Part shown: positions 7,957 through 16,376 of the stretch, piece by piece | How positions within the stretch are numbered: the stretch's first letter is position 1 | Layout of the letters: each line of letters opens with the position of its first letter | Source: JABFRZ01 sp964631945 | GTDB taxonomy: Bacteria; Planctomycetota; UBA1135; GCA-002686595 | Direction of reading: 5' to 3' | DNA length: 64,000 nucleotides | NCBI GenBank assembly: GCA_964631945.1 | Contig: CAZWAY010000027.1 | Location: 1 to 64,000 of the forward strand | Translations under genes and position numbers: made by a program | Notes under the pieces: model-generated | The model's input: the letters and a program-made list of their open reading frames with translations, nothing else | The model's database searches: none | What the model was told of the DNA's origin: nothing

Positions 7957-10900
7957 CTACTGGCGGAAGAAGTCGGCGAGGACGCTGACGTTCGGAGCGG
8001 GAATGGACTGGGTCCCGGGCAGGAACACGTTCGTGTCCAGGCGCGACACGGTGCCGGTCGAGAGCTCGAGCACGTCCACGACGCCGGGGTTCGGCACCGC
8101 CAGGAACATGAACTGCGGGGTCGACACGGGGACGTACTGGAAACCGACGAAGCGCAGGCTGGAGCGCCCGTTGATGGACAGCGGCTGGCCAGCCGAGAAC
8201 TGCGTGCTGAAGTTGGTCAGGGCCGACTGGTTCACCATGTTGTCGAAGGCCATGTCCACGGGGATGCCCGAGAGTCCCGTCGGCCCCTCGCGCACCGAGG
8301 CGAACACGCCGAAGCCCAGGTTGCGGATCTGCGGGTTCACGATCGCGCCCTGGTTGAGCGGGAGCAAGGCACGCACGCCGGAGGCGATCCCCACGTTGCT
8401 CAGGGCGCCACCCGTCACGCCGGTCGGATTGCCGTTCACGTCGAGCGGATTCTCGTGCACGATCCAGACCGCCGAGTTGAGGCGCTGGTTGTCCGGTTGC
8501 ATCCCCTTGGGCTGGAAGAAGCGGAAGGGCAGGCTGCCGACCGTGTCGTCGAAGCCCCAGCCGTTCACGCCGTCCGGTCCGGACTCGAAGAAGGCGACCG
8601 TCCCGTCCTGGTTCAGGATGTAGCCGAAGTACACCCCGCGCAGGAAGCCGAAGCCGAGCTGGCGCGGGGTCAGGGCCACGTCGATCGGGCGCGAGATCTG
8701 GTTGCGCAGCAACTTGCGCGGCCGCAGCGAGAAGGCCGAGATCACCGTCACCGAACCGTCGGCCTGGTTGCACACGAAGATGTCCTCGTTGCCGTATTCC
8801 CAGGCGATGCCGGTCGGGCCGACCCCCACCGTCACCGTCTTCACGACCTGGTGGAAGGTCGACGAGGAGGGATCGGTGTCGATGAACGAGACCTGATCGG
8901 CGCTCTCGTTGGTGACCGCCAGCAGGTCCAGGTTGGGCGACATGGCGAACGAGGTCGGATCCGGCGTGCGGATGCGGTCGATCACCGTGAAGCGGTTGGA
9001 GTTGAGCACCACGATCTCGGCCGCGACCCGGTCGATCACGTACAGGAAGTGCCCGATCTGCTGGCGCGAGGTGTAGGGCACGCAGGTGGTGACGCTGGGC
9101 TGCGGCGGCGAGGGCCCGTCGAAGAAGGAGTTCTGCGCGCTCGCCAGGAGGTTCGTGGGCGGCCGGTTGAGGGTCGGGTTGCCGCGCGTGTTGGCGCCGG
9201 GCACGAGCAGGTTGTTGATGCCCAGCGCAGCCATGGTGGCCGAGGTCGTCTCCTGGGCATTGATCAGGGGCGAGAGACACAGCGGCGGGAAGACGATCGG
9301 CGGAGGATTCGGCGCGGGCGCGAAGGACACCAGGTTCTCGCCGCCGTTGACGACCTTGACCGGCAGGGCCGAGGTCGTGGAGGGCGCCAGGGAGTTCGGC
9401 CCCCCGGCCGAGAGCACGGCGCTCTTCAGGCCCGTGGAGGCGCAGATGTTGCCGCCGCCGGCCTGACAGCCGAAGGGCGCGGCATTGTTGAAGGTGTTGT
9501 CGAGCGCGTGCCCGATGGCCATGTCCTCCACCGACTCGAGGATCGGCGAGCGCGCCAGGAGGTCGTTGAGCGAGCTGTCCTTGGTCAGCGTGAAGGGCCC
9601 CTCCGAACCGCCGTTGAAGGTGCACGTGCCCGGGGTGAGCGGCGGGATCAGCGAGGTCCCGAGCACCGCCACGTTGGGGCTGTTCGGGAAGTTCGAGTTG
9701 CCGGGCTGGATCGGGTTCAGCTGGTCATAGGTCGGGTTGCCCGTGCCCTGACCGAAGCCGTAGAGATCGACCACCGAGAGTCCGGGGTTCGCGCCGGTGC
9801 GTCCGAGGTAGATCGCATCGGGCACCACCGGAGCGTTGACGATGCCCGTGCCCTCACGCGTCTTGAAGCTCGTCCTCGGCGCGAGCGAGTTGGGGTTCCC
9901 GTTCAGGTCCTGGAACTGCTGGCCGAACACCGTCAAGGCGACGTCGCCGAAGGTGCCGCAGGTGAGGCCGCCGAGCTCGGGCCCGGAGCCCGGGAAGTTG
10001 TAGGCCGGGACGAGCTCGAGCCGCGACAGGTCGTAGACCGAGAACGGCCGCACGAAGTAGGGCACCTCGACCCGTCCGGTGGAGGGCCCGAACTGGAGCT
10101 TGATCGCGGAGGAGAGCAGCGGCGGCGTGCCGTCGTCCAGCTCGGCCAGGGTCAGGATCTGCAGCGGCTCGGTGAACTGGATCTCGATGTTCGTCTCGGG
10201 ATCGACGTCCTCCTCGGTGTCGGCCGGGATGATGAGCGCGCCGGAGGGCGGACCTGGGATGTTCGAGCCGAGCACCTCGGGCGGAATCGTGTCGGGCCCG
10301 ACGGTCGAGGAGGCCAGCCCGACCTGCTCGACCTTGCGGCCGAGCTGCGAGGCCACGTCCTCGTTGATGCGCATCTGGATCTGCACCCCGGTCGGGAAGG
10401 TCTCGAGCGTGGCCAGATCGCCGTCCTCGTCGCGCACGAAGACGAACACGGACGGATCCACCAGCACGTCGTCGCCCGCGAAGCCGCCCTGCGTCCCGGG
10501 GAAGCCGAGCCCGGGCAGGAAGCCGTCGATCGACTGCGGCTCGATGTTCCCGGTGGCCGTGTTCAGCGCTACCCAGGTCTCGAGCAGGTAGTCTCCGGGG
10601 CGATCCGGGTCGAGGGTCGGTCCGTAGGAACGCCCGCCCACGAACGCGCGGCCGCGGATGGGGCTCGTGCTCTGATCGAGCGGGTTGTAGGCGACGATCT
10701 GGATCGAGCCGGCCAGGTTGTTGTCCGCTCCACTCGAGACCGAGGCGCTCAGGATCGAGTTGACGGCCAGGTCCTGGCTGAAGCGCGCGTAGACGAAGTG
10801 GTTGCCCGCCACGTTGCTCGGCAGCACGGCCGCGGTCGGCCACACGGTCGGAGGCAGGATCGGGTTGGAGGGCGTGACGTTGTTCACCAGGTCCTCGATG

Positions 10901-11112
10901 CGCGTGACCTCGATCACGCGCGAGGTCGGATTGCCGAGCGCGTCGCGCACCGGGATCTGGTAGGGCAACAGGCGCCCGAAGCCGTTCGAGACCTCGGCGA
11001 TGACGAGCCGCGAGCGACCGCCCCCACCTGCGGCCCCGCCTCCGCCGCAAGCCGAGACGAACGCGACGCCGAGGCCGATCAGGACGAGCAGCGGTCGATC
11101 GATCACCTTCAT
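7957..11112 (-). CDS. Large secreted lipoprotein with Ig-like and YVTN beta-propeller regions (first of a tandem pair)
   Basis: A 1051-residue paralogue of the next gene, sharing architecture and many near-identical blocks, for example SNGFGRLLPYQI and RNQISRPIDVALTPRQ. The signal peptide ends VSAC (Cys22) followed by a Gly-rich linker, so export and lipidation are expected. The Big_5-like segment is around IIPADTEEDVDPETNIEIQF; propeller strands include LYVIDRVAAEIVVLNSNRF and IFVCNQADGSVTVISAFSL. I chose the ATG at 11112 because it starts the signal peptide; the frame stays open about 240 nt further upstream without signal-like sequence. The pair looks like a tandem duplication. Function unknown. 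Confidence 0.85.
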   Translation of the reverse strand: MKVIDRPLLVLIGLGVAFVSACGGGGAAGGGGRSRLVIAEVSNGFGRLLPYQIPVRDALGNPTSRVIEVTRIEDLVNNVTPSNPILPPTVWPTAAVLPSNVAGNHFVYARFSQDLAVNSILSASVSSGADNNLAGSIQIVAYNPLDQSTSPIRGRAFVGGRSYGPTLDPDRPGDYLLETWVALNTATGNIEPQSIDGFLPGLGFPGTQGGFAGDDVLVDPSVFVFVRDEDGDLATLETFPTGVQIQMRINEDVASQLGRKVEQVGLASSTVGPDTIPPEVLGSNIPGPPSGALIIPADTEEDVDPETNIEIQFTEPLQILTLAELDDGTPPLLSSAIKLQFGPSTGRVEVPYFVRPFSVYDLSRLELVPAYNFPGSGPELGGLTCGTFGDVALTVFGQQFQDLNGNPNSLAPRTSFKTREGTGIVNAPVVPDAIYLGRTGANPGLSVVDLYGFGQGTGNPTYDQLNPIQPGNSNFPNSPNVAVLGTSLIPPLTPGTCTFNGGSEGPFTLTKDSSLNDLLARSPILESVEDMAIGHALDNTFNNAAPFGCQAGGGNICASTGLKSAVLSAGGPNSLAPSTTSALPVKVVNGGENLVSFAPAPNPPPIVFPPLCLSPLINAQETTSATMAALGINNLLVPGANTRGNPTLNRPPTNLLASAQNSFFDGPSPPQPSVTTCVPYTSRQQIGHFLYVIDRVAAEIVVLNSNRFTVIDRIRTPDPTSFAMSPNLDLLAVTNESADQVSFIDTDPSSSTFHQVVKTVTVGVGPTGIAWEYGNEDIFVCNQADGSVTVISAFSLRPRKLLRNQISRPIDVALTPRQLGFGFLRGVYFGYILNQDGTVAFFESGPDGVNGWGFDDTVGSLPFRFFQPKGMQPDNQRLNSAVWIVHENPLDVNGNPTGVTGGALSNVGIASGVRALLPLNQGAIVNPQIRNLGFGVFASVREGPTGLSGIPVDMAFDNMVNQSALTNFSTQFSAGQPLSINGRSSLRFVGFQYVPVSTPQFMFLAVPNPGVVDVLELSTGTVSRLDTNVFLPGTQSIPAPNVSVLADFFRQ

Positions 11113-11527
11113 GAGGGCGGTCCGGCTACGGTTGCGGGTGGTGTGCGAGCAGGGGAGCGAACCCGGGGACGACCGCGGGCGACGGCAGCGGTGGACGCGG
11201 GGGCTGCGCTGGACGACAACAAGGGGCGTGCCATTTCCGCGAACCCGATTGGAGAGGTCGGCCTTATCCCTACGAGAAGCGAGAGTTACAGAGCCAGGCG
11301 CGCTCCCAGCTCGGATGCGTTCCGGCTCAGGCCGTGCGGTTCGGAATGCGCGCACCGTGCGGGAGGAGCGCAGGCCGAGGAGGCCGGTCGGAAGCCCGGG
11401 CAGGGGTGGCTCGCCGAGAGAGCGGCCAGTCTAGGCGGGGCCTCGGGGCTGTCAATGGAGGCGCGCGCGCCCTCACCCGGCCGCGCCCGCGATGGGAGCG
11501 CCGCGCGGGGCGCGCTATCCTCCCGCC
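11113..11527. other. divergent intergenic region between the tandem lipoproteins and ruvB
   Basis: 415 nt between divergent genes. The right end holds the ruvB -10 element. The left part should carry the lipoprotein promoter and leader, but I found no clear -35/-10 pair there. No convincing small gene, tRNA or repeat was seen. Confidence 0.6.
11516..11521 (+). promoter_or_regulatory. -10 element (TATCCT) of ruvB, leaderless arrangement
   Basis: TATCCT ends 6 nt before the ruvB ATG, exactly the same hexamer and spacing as at guaB. Transcription would start at or within a base or two of the ATG, giving a leaderless mRNA. The -35 region (around ATGGGAG) is weak. Confidence 0.5.
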
Positions 11528-12595
11528 ATGCCGGACTCCGATCCGCTGGTCAACCCGCTGGCCTTCGAGGGCGCGGGCCCGGGCTGGACGACCCCGGCCG
11601 TGCAGCCACGCGAGGGTGAGTTCGAGAACACCCTGCGCCCGCGCCGGCTGGTCGAATTCGTGGGCCAGGCCCAGGTGGTCGGGAACCTGCGCGTCGCCCT
11701 GGAGGCCGCCCGCGCGCGCGGCGAGGCGCTCGAGCACGTGCTGCTCTCGGGGCCGCCCGGCCTCGGCAAGACCAGTCTGGCACGCATCCTGGCGGGCGAA
11801 CTCGGCGTGCACCTGCACGCCACCACCGGACCGGCCCTGGACCGCCCGCGCGACCTGGTCGGGATCCTGACCCAGCTCGGCGTGCGCGACGTGCTGTTCA
11901 TCGACGAGATCCACCGCATCCCGGCGGCGGTCGAGGAATACCTCTACGCCGCGATGGAGGACTTCCAGGTCGACTTCACGCTCGACCAGGGCCCGCACGC
12001 ACGCGTGCTGCCGCTGCCGCTCAACCGCTTCACGCTGATCGGAGCGACCACGCGCGAGGGCTTGCTCTCGGCCCCCTTCCGCGGACGCTTCGGGCATCTC
12101 GAGCGCCTGGTCCCCTACCCCGACGACGATCTGGTCGAGATCCTGCTGCGCTCGGCCGGAATCCTGGAGGTGGCGCTCGAACGCACGGCCGCGCGCGAGA
12201 TCGCGGCGCGCAGCCGCGGCACGCCGCGCGTGGCCAACCGTTTCCTGCGGCGCGTGCGCGACCTGGCCCAGGTCACGGGCAAGACCGTGGTCGACGCCGC
12301 CCTGGTCCAGGACGCGCTGGCGCGTCTGGGGGTGGACCCGCACGGACTCGAGGAGCTCGATCGGCGCATCCTCGGCTTGCTGGCGCGGAACAGCGAGCCG
12401 CTCGGACTCAAGACCATCGCCGCCGCGGTGGGCGAGAGCGAGGACACGATCGAGGACGTGTTCGAGCCGCACCTCTTGCGCTCGGGCTTCGTGCAGAAGA
12501 CCGCGCGCGGCCGGCGCATCACCACGGCCGGCAAGCGCGCCCTGGCGGCCTTCGCCGGCGCCGAGGCACCGCCCCAGCGCGACCTGTTCGCTTGA
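11528..12595 (+). CDS. ruvB: Holliday junction ATP-dependent DNA helicase RuvB
   Basis: A 355-residue AAA+ motor that drives branch migration with RuvA. Visible motifs: Walker A GPPGLGKTS (Lys81), Walker B VLFIDEIHRI, sensor 1 in RFTLIGATTREGLLSAPFRGRFG (with the Arg finger), and sensor 2 in SRGTPRVANRFLRRVRD. The C-terminal winged helix includes GLKTIAAAVGE and GFVQKTARGRRIT. The length is close to the family norm, with a slightly long N-terminus. The ATG at 11528 follows the -10 element by 6 nt. tgt starts inside the last codons (TTGA overlap). A ruvB-tgt pairing recalls the common ruvAB-queA-tgt clusters, but ruvA and queA are not here. Confidence 0.95.
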   Translation: MPDSDPLVNPLAFEGAGPGWTTPAVQPREGEFENTLRPRRLVEFVGQAQVVGNLRVALEAARARGEALEHVLLSGPPGLGKTSLARILAGELGVHLHATTGPALDRPRDLVGILTQLGVRDVLFIDEIHRIPAAVEEYLYAAMEDFQVDFTLDQGPHARVLPLPLNRFTLIGATTREGLLSAPFRGRFGHLERLVPYPDDDLVEILLRSAGILEVALERTAAREIAARSRGTPRVANRFLRRVRDLAQVTGKTVVDAALVQDALARLGVDPHGLEELDRRILGLLARNSEPLGLKTIAAAVGESEDTIEDVFEPHLLRSGFVQKTARGRRITTAGKRALAAFAGAEAPPQRDLFA

Positions 12596-13725
12596 GGGCC
12601 TTCGGCTTCCGCATCGAGGCCAGCGACGGCCTGGCCCGCGCCGGGAGCTTCACCACGCCGCACGGCGCGGTGGCGACGCCGGCCTTCATGCCGGTCGGAA
12701 CGCGGGCCTCCGTCAAGGGCGTCCATCCGGACGAGCTGCGCGCGCTCGGCACGCGCATGCTGCTGGCGAACACCTACCACCTCGCGCTGCGCCCGGGCAG
12801 CGCGCTGGTGCGCGAGCTGGGCGGGCTGCACCGTTTCATGGGCTGGGACGGGCCGATCCTGACGGACTCGGGCGGCTACCAGGTCTTCAGCCTGGGGGAC
12901 CTGTGCACGGTGGACGAGGACGGCGCCACGATCCGCTCGGTGGTGGACGGCGCCAAGGTGCGCTTCACGCCCGAGAGCGTGATGGCGCTCGAGCGCGACC
13001 TCGGAGCCGACGTGATCATGGCCCTCGACCACTGTGCGAGCGACCCCGCGGCGCGCCCGGCGGTCACGGACGCCAGCGCACGCACGCACCGCTGGCTCGC
13101 GCGCTGCGTGGCCGACTGGCGCGCGCACGGCGGGCTGGCCACGGGCCAGGCGCTGTTCGGCATCGTGCAAGGCGGCGCCTTCGACGACCTGCGCGCGCAA
13201 TCGGTCGAGGCCGTGACCAGCCACGACCTGCCGGGCTACGCCATCGGCGGGGTCTCCGTGGGTGAGGATCGCGCCGCCATGCGCCGCGCGGTCGAGGCCG
13301 CCGCGCCGCTCCTGCCCGCGGACAAGCCCCGCTACCTGATGGGCGTGGGCACCCCGCTCGACCTGTACGAGGCCGTGCGCGTGGGCGTGGACCTCTTCGA
13401 CTGCGTCACGCCCACGCGTCACGGTCGCAACCACCAGGCCTTCACCTGGGCCGGCCGCGCGAACCTGCGCAACGCCTGCCACGAGCGCGACCCGCGCCCG
13501 CTGGAGGAGGACTGCGACTGTCCGGCCTGCACGCGCTTCTCGCGCGCCTACCTGCGGCACCTGTGCATGGCCGGCGAGATGCTCGCCGCCGTGCTACTCA
13601 CGCAGCACAACCTGCGCTTCTTCCACCGCTGCATGGAAGCCATGCGCACGGCCATCCGGGCCGGCGACCTGGCGCAGCTGGCCGAGCGCATCGCGCGCGC
13701 CCAGGGCCGCGCGGCACCGGCCTAG
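12592..13725 (+). CDS. tgt: tRNA-guanine(34) transglycosylase
   Basis: A 377-residue Tgt, which exchanges G34 of GUN-anticodon tRNAs for the queuosine precursor preQ1. Seen: TPAFMPVGTRASVKGV, NTYHLALRPG, the catalytic block ILTDSGGYQVFSL, LFGIVQGG, YAIGGVSVGE, the second active-site Asp in DLFDCVTPTRHGRN, and the zinc site CDCPAC with a downstream Cys/His (YLRHLC). The start is a TTG whose bases overlap the ruvB stop (TTGA); no better start is in frame, and residues from MRAFGFRIEA match the family N-terminus. It is presumably translated by coupling from ruvB. Confidence 0.95.
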   Translation: MRAFGFRIEASDGLARAGSFTTPHGAVATPAFMPVGTRASVKGVHPDELRALGTRMLLANTYHLALRPGSALVRELGGLHRFMGWDGPILTDSGGYQVFSLGDLCTVDEDGATIRSVVDGAKVRFTPESVMALERDLGADVIMALDHCASDPAARPAVTDASARTHRWLARCVADWRAHGGLATGQALFGIVQGGAFDDLRAQSVEAVTSHDLPGYAIGGVSVGEDRAAMRRAVEAAAPLLPADKPRYLMGVGTPLDLYEAVRVGVDLFDCVTPTRHGRNHQAFTWAGRANLRNACHERDPRPLEEDCDCPACTRFSRAYLRHLCMAGEMLAAVLLTQHNLRFFHRCMEAMRTAIRAGDLAQLAERIARAQGRAAPA

Positions 13726-13746
13726 CCATCGGCGACGGACCCTGGA

Positions 13747-13905
13747 CTAGCGACGCTTGTAGTCCGGGCAGCGCCGCGCGTTCGGGCGCTCGGGCCGCTT
13801 GCACACGTTGCCGTAGTCGTAGCGGCAGGTGTCGCACAGCGGGCGCACGCTGGGCACGAGCCAGCGCCAGAAGCGCGCCAACCAGTCCCGCCAGCCGGAG
13901 CTCAC
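13747..13905 (-). CDS. small four-cysteine protein, unknown function
   Basis: A 52-residue basic protein with a Trp-rich N-terminal half (WRDWLARFWRWLVP) and four cysteines (24, 27, 35, 46) in a C-x2-C-x7-C-x10-C pattern, as in a small zinc-binding knuckle. The GTG at 13905 overlaps the stop of the upstream SH3-type gene by 4 nt (GTGA). That coupling is the main evidence that it is real. The Trp-rich segment could lie along a membrane. I do not recognise the family. Confidence 0.6.
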   Translation of the reverse strand: MSSGWRDWLARFWRWLVPSVRPLCDTCRYDYGNVCKRPERPNARRCPDYKRR

Positions 13906-15056
13906 CGGACGGCGAGCACCTCGAGACGCGCGACCTCGTAGGTCGGGAGCTCGCCGGTGCGCGAGGCGATCTCGCGGCCGTGCACGCCGACCTCGGTGCC
14001 GGCGAAGGTCGCGAGGTCGTAGCGCCCGCTGCTGCAGGCGAGCTCGCCCACCGGCCCCTTCCCGAAGTTCACGAAGAAGCGCGCGATTCCGTCCGCCCCG
14101 GTGCGCCGCTCGATCACGCCGCGCACCAGGAAGGCGCCACCCAGCGGATCCTTCTCCTTGCTGGTCTCCCACACCTGGCGCTGCTGGGCGAGCACCTCCT
14201 CGGCCCGGCGCGCCTTCTCGCGCTCGAGCTCGGACTTGAAGGCCGCGGCCTCGCGCAGCGTGGACAGGGTGCGCAGCTCGGCCCGCGCCTCGATCGCGAG
14301 TGCGCCTCCGCGTGCCACGATCGCATCCAGGGCCGACTGGACCGAATCGTAGTCGGGCGTCTCTCGCGCACGCTCGCGCTCGAGCGCGGCGCGCGCCTCG
14401 ACCAGCGCCGCGCGCGCTTCGCCTTCACGGCGCTCGGCCTCGCTGGGCTCCTTGGGGCGCGCCTGCGCGGCGCGGATCGGAGGCGCGACGGGCAGGGCCC
14501 CGAGCGCTTGCGCCCACAGCGCCGCACCGTCCTCGCTGGCCGTCAGGCCCTCGAGCGCGGAGCTCCGCACGAATCCGCGCACGCCGGGGGGCGACCACAG
14601 CCGCACCCAGGTCTCGGCCAACGGCTTGGCCGGCTCCAGCACCTCGATCACGCGCACCTTGTCGTCGGTCTGCAGGCGCTGCGGCAGCGGGAAGTTGGTC
14701 ACGTCGCTGGAGGGCGCCGGACGCAGGTTCACCGCGTTGCCCGTGACGCGATACAGGTTCGCGTCCTCGGTGGGCTCGAGGTAGCGTCCGAAAACCCACA
14801 CCGCGAAGCCGCCCGGGACCTCGATCTCGAGCCAGCCGGGCGCCGTGTCCTTGTAGACGGCCACCAGCTGGCCGGCCGCCGGCTTGGCGATCTCGCGGCC
14901 CTTGTCGTCGGCCAGGTTGAAGATCGAGACGCCTTGCCCGGTGATGCGGCCGTAGCGCAGCGGGCGATCCTTCTCGACCGCCTGCACCGGACCGCGAACG
15001 GCGGCCAGGATCCCGGACGAGAGCACGAGCAGGTGCAGAACAGTGCGGAGGTTCAT
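13902..15056 (-). CDS. secreted SH3-like domain protein with coiled-coil segment
   Basis: A 384-residue protein with a cleavable signal peptide (MNLRTVLHLLVLSSGILAAV, cleavage likely after PVQA). Two bacterial SH3-like modules follow: one around GRITGQGVSIFNLADDKG to VWVFGRYLEPT, another around LYRVTGNAVNLRPAPSSD to GFVRSSALEGL. Residues about 190-300 are charged helix rich in Ala, Glu and Arg, probably coiled coil. The C-terminal part contains FVNFGKGPVGELACSSGRYD. SH3 modules of this type often bind cell-wall or envelope targets. The ATG at 15056 was chosen for the signal peptide, although the frame is open further upstream. It overlaps the Cys4 gene downstream. Confidence 0.75.
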   Translation of the reverse strand: MNLRTVLHLLVLSSGILAAVRGPVQAVEKDRPLRYGRITGQGVSIFNLADDKGREIAKPAAGQLVAVYKDTAPGWLEIEVPGGFAVWVFGRYLEPTEDANLYRVTGNAVNLRPAPSSDVTNFPLPQRLQTDDKVRVIEVLEPAKPLAETWVRLWSPPGVRGFVRSSALEGLTASEDGAALWAQALGALPVAPPIRAAQARPKEPSEAERREGEARAALVEARAALERERARETPDYDSVQSALDAIVARGGALAIEARAELRTLSTLREAAAFKSELEREKARRAEEVLAQQRQVWETSKEKDPLGGAFLVRGVIERRTGADGIARFFVNFGKGPVGELACSSGRYDLATFAGTEVGVHGREIASRTGELPTYEVARLEVLAVR

Positions 15057-15257
15057 CGGTCGTGATCGATCGAGGCGCAGCCCGGGCCGCGCGGGAGAAG
15101 GAGCAGAGCCGTGGGACCCGGACGCGCCGTGGATTCCCGCTCTCCGGCGCATCGTAGCCAGCGCCCCAGCCGCGATCCACAAGCGCGCGGCGCGCGATTC
15201 GCGGCGATTCGCCCTCCGGGAGCGACTCCGGGACCGACCTGGAAGCCGGGGAGCGGG

Positions 15258-15263
15258 TATCCT
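15258..15263 (+). promoter_or_regulatory. -10 element (TATCCT) of the predicted small RNA
   Basis: The hexamer is identical to the one before ruvB and guaB. The matching -35 position (CGACCT at 15235-15240, 17-nt spacing) is poor. A start near 15270 would feed directly into the structured region. Confidence 0.35.
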
Positions 15264-15269
15264 AGTGCG

Positions 15270-15410
15270 CGTCGTCCGCCCGTGAAAAAAGCGGGTGGAG
15301 ACCGGGTTCGCGGGCGCCCTCGATCGGGCGCAAGCGGACCGAACCAGCGCCCAGGAAAACGGGGCGCGGAAGAGGCCGCGCGGCCCGACGAGCCGCGGGC
15401 CTTTTCTCTT
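15270..15410 (+). ncRNA. predicted structured small RNA (about 140 nt), unknown class
   Basis: No open frame of interest lies here, yet the plus strand can form three ordered elements. GGTTCG (15305-15310) pairs with CGAACC (15340-15345) and encloses the perfect GCGCCC/GGGCGC hairpin (15314-15319 with 15326-15331). A second GCGCCC/GGGCGC hairpin follows (15347-15352 with 15362-15367). Last comes an intrinsic terminator ending in a T-rich tract (15374-15410). A TATCCT -10-like hexamer precedes it at 15258. Flanking genes are both on the minus strand, so the terminator is not explained by them. It matches no RNA class I can recognise (not 6S, SRP, RNase P or tmRNA by eye). The 5' end is a guess. 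Confidence 0.45.
15374..15410 (+). terminator. intrinsic terminator
   Basis: GGCC-(bulged G)-CGCGGC pairs with GCCGCG-GGCC: 10 bp with one bulge and a 7-nt loop (15385-15391), followed directly by TTTTCTCTT (15402-15410). It is oriented for plus-strand transcription; the reverse orientation has no U-tract. Confidence 0.7.
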
Positions 15411-15473
15411 GTCCGCAGCTCCCTGCGGAGTCGTGGTCGAGCAGCGAGCGCGCGCCGGGCGCTGCCCGTCGAC

Positions 15474-16316
15474 CTACGACGCGAACTCCGCCCCGCCCAG
15501 GCCGGCCTCGCCCTCCCCCAGTTCCTCGCTCGGCTCCTCGGCCGGCTCCCCCACGCGCTCGGCGCGCGCCAGACACAGGCCCGAGACCGCCAGCGGTCGC
15601 GCGTCCCGCAGGGTCTCGGCGCAGGCGCGCAGCGTCGCCCCCGAGGTGACCACGTCGTCGACCAGCCACAGCGCGCGTCCGGCCAGCCGTGCCGCGTGGC
15701 GCGGCGCCAGGGCGAAGGCGCCGGCCACGTTGGCGGCGCGCGAACGCGCCCCCGGCGCGCCCTGGGGTGGAGTCCAGCGCGCGCGCCGCAGGGCGTGAAC
15801 GTGCTCGAGCTCGAGGCGCTGGGCCAGCTCGTCGCCCAGGAGCCGCGCCTGGTCGTAGCCACGCTCCAGCCGGCGCAGCGGGTGCAGCGGCACGCTCACC
15901 AGCACCGCCCCGGGCGGCGGCCCCCCCGCCCGAGTCCAGGCCTCGGCCAGGAAGGCCGCCAGGGGCAGGGCCAGCTCGCGGCGGCCGCCGTGCTTGAAGG
16001 CGAGCAGCCACTCCCGCAGGGCCGAGTCGTCGCGATAGGGACCGCCCGCCACCAGCACCCGGTAGCCGCGCGGGCCCCGGCGACAGGCCGCGCAGAGCCC
16101 GCCCCGCAGCCCGGCCGGCAGTCGTCCGGCGCAGCCCGCGCAGCGGGGCTCGGCCGGGTCGAAGCGGCAGGGCGCGAGGGCGTGCTCCGCGCACCCCAGA
16201 CCGTCCACCGGTGGCTCGCTCCGGCACAGCCAGCACAGCGGCGGGAAGAGCGCCGCGCGAAGCTCCTCCAACCCTGCGCGCAGTCGCCGCCGGAAGCAGG
16301 GCCCGTCCGTCGCCAT
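15474..16316 (-). CDS. comF: ComF-family phosphoribosyltransferase-like protein
   Basis: A 280-residue ComF/GntX-type protein. The N-terminus carries zinc-knuckle pairs (C28-x2-C31, C59-x2-C62, C75-x2-C78). The type I phosphoribosyltransferase fold follows: SVPLHPLRRLERGYDQARLL and the PRPP loop LVDDVVTSGATL. ComF proteins assist DNA uptake and processing in competent bacteria, but many non-competent species keep the family, so a transformation role is not implied. The tail (about the last 25 residues) is Glu/Gly-rich. It lies 60 nt downstream of the membrane-protein gene and may be co-transcribed with it. Start ATG 16316; a later start would lose the first Cys. Confidence 0.8.
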   Translation of the reverse strand: MATDGPCFRRRLRAGLEELRAALFPPLCWLCRSEPPVDGLGCAEHALAPCRFDPAEPRCAGCAGRLPAGLRGGLCAACRRGPRGYRVLVAGGPYRDDSALREWLLAFKHGGRRELALPLAAFLAEAWTRAGGPPPGAVLVSVPLHPLRRLERGYDQARLLGDELAQRLELEHVHALRRARWTPPQGAPGARSRAANVAGAFALAPRHAARLAGRALWLVDDVVTSGATLRACAETLRDARPLAVSGLCLARAERVGEPAEEPSEELGEGEAGLGGAEFAS

Positions 16317-16376
16317 GCAGCCCAGACGCGCGGCGCTCGCGCTGGTTTCGCCTTGGTCCGGTTGGCCGCGCGCGGG

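Larger units (their letters stand above)
15057..15473. other. intergenic region carrying a predicted small RNA
   Basis: 417 nt between a divergent gene start (15056) and a convergent gene end (15474). The left 200 nt hold the leader of the SH3-type gene, where no clear promoter was seen. The right half holds a -10-like hexamer, nested inverted repeats and an intrinsic terminator on the plus strand, annotated separately. Confidence 0.6.

Noticed and set aside
65..7988. Very long open frames opposite mutL, holA and the lipoprotein genes (plus strand)
   Set aside because: G+C-rich codon bias leaves the antisense frames open. Their translations are Arg/Ala/Pro-rich without domains, while the minus-strand frames carry clear family motifs.
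13000..13265. Open frames in other phases inside tgt
   Set aside because: They lie wholly within tgt, whose catalytic motifs are intact, and show no start signal or domain.
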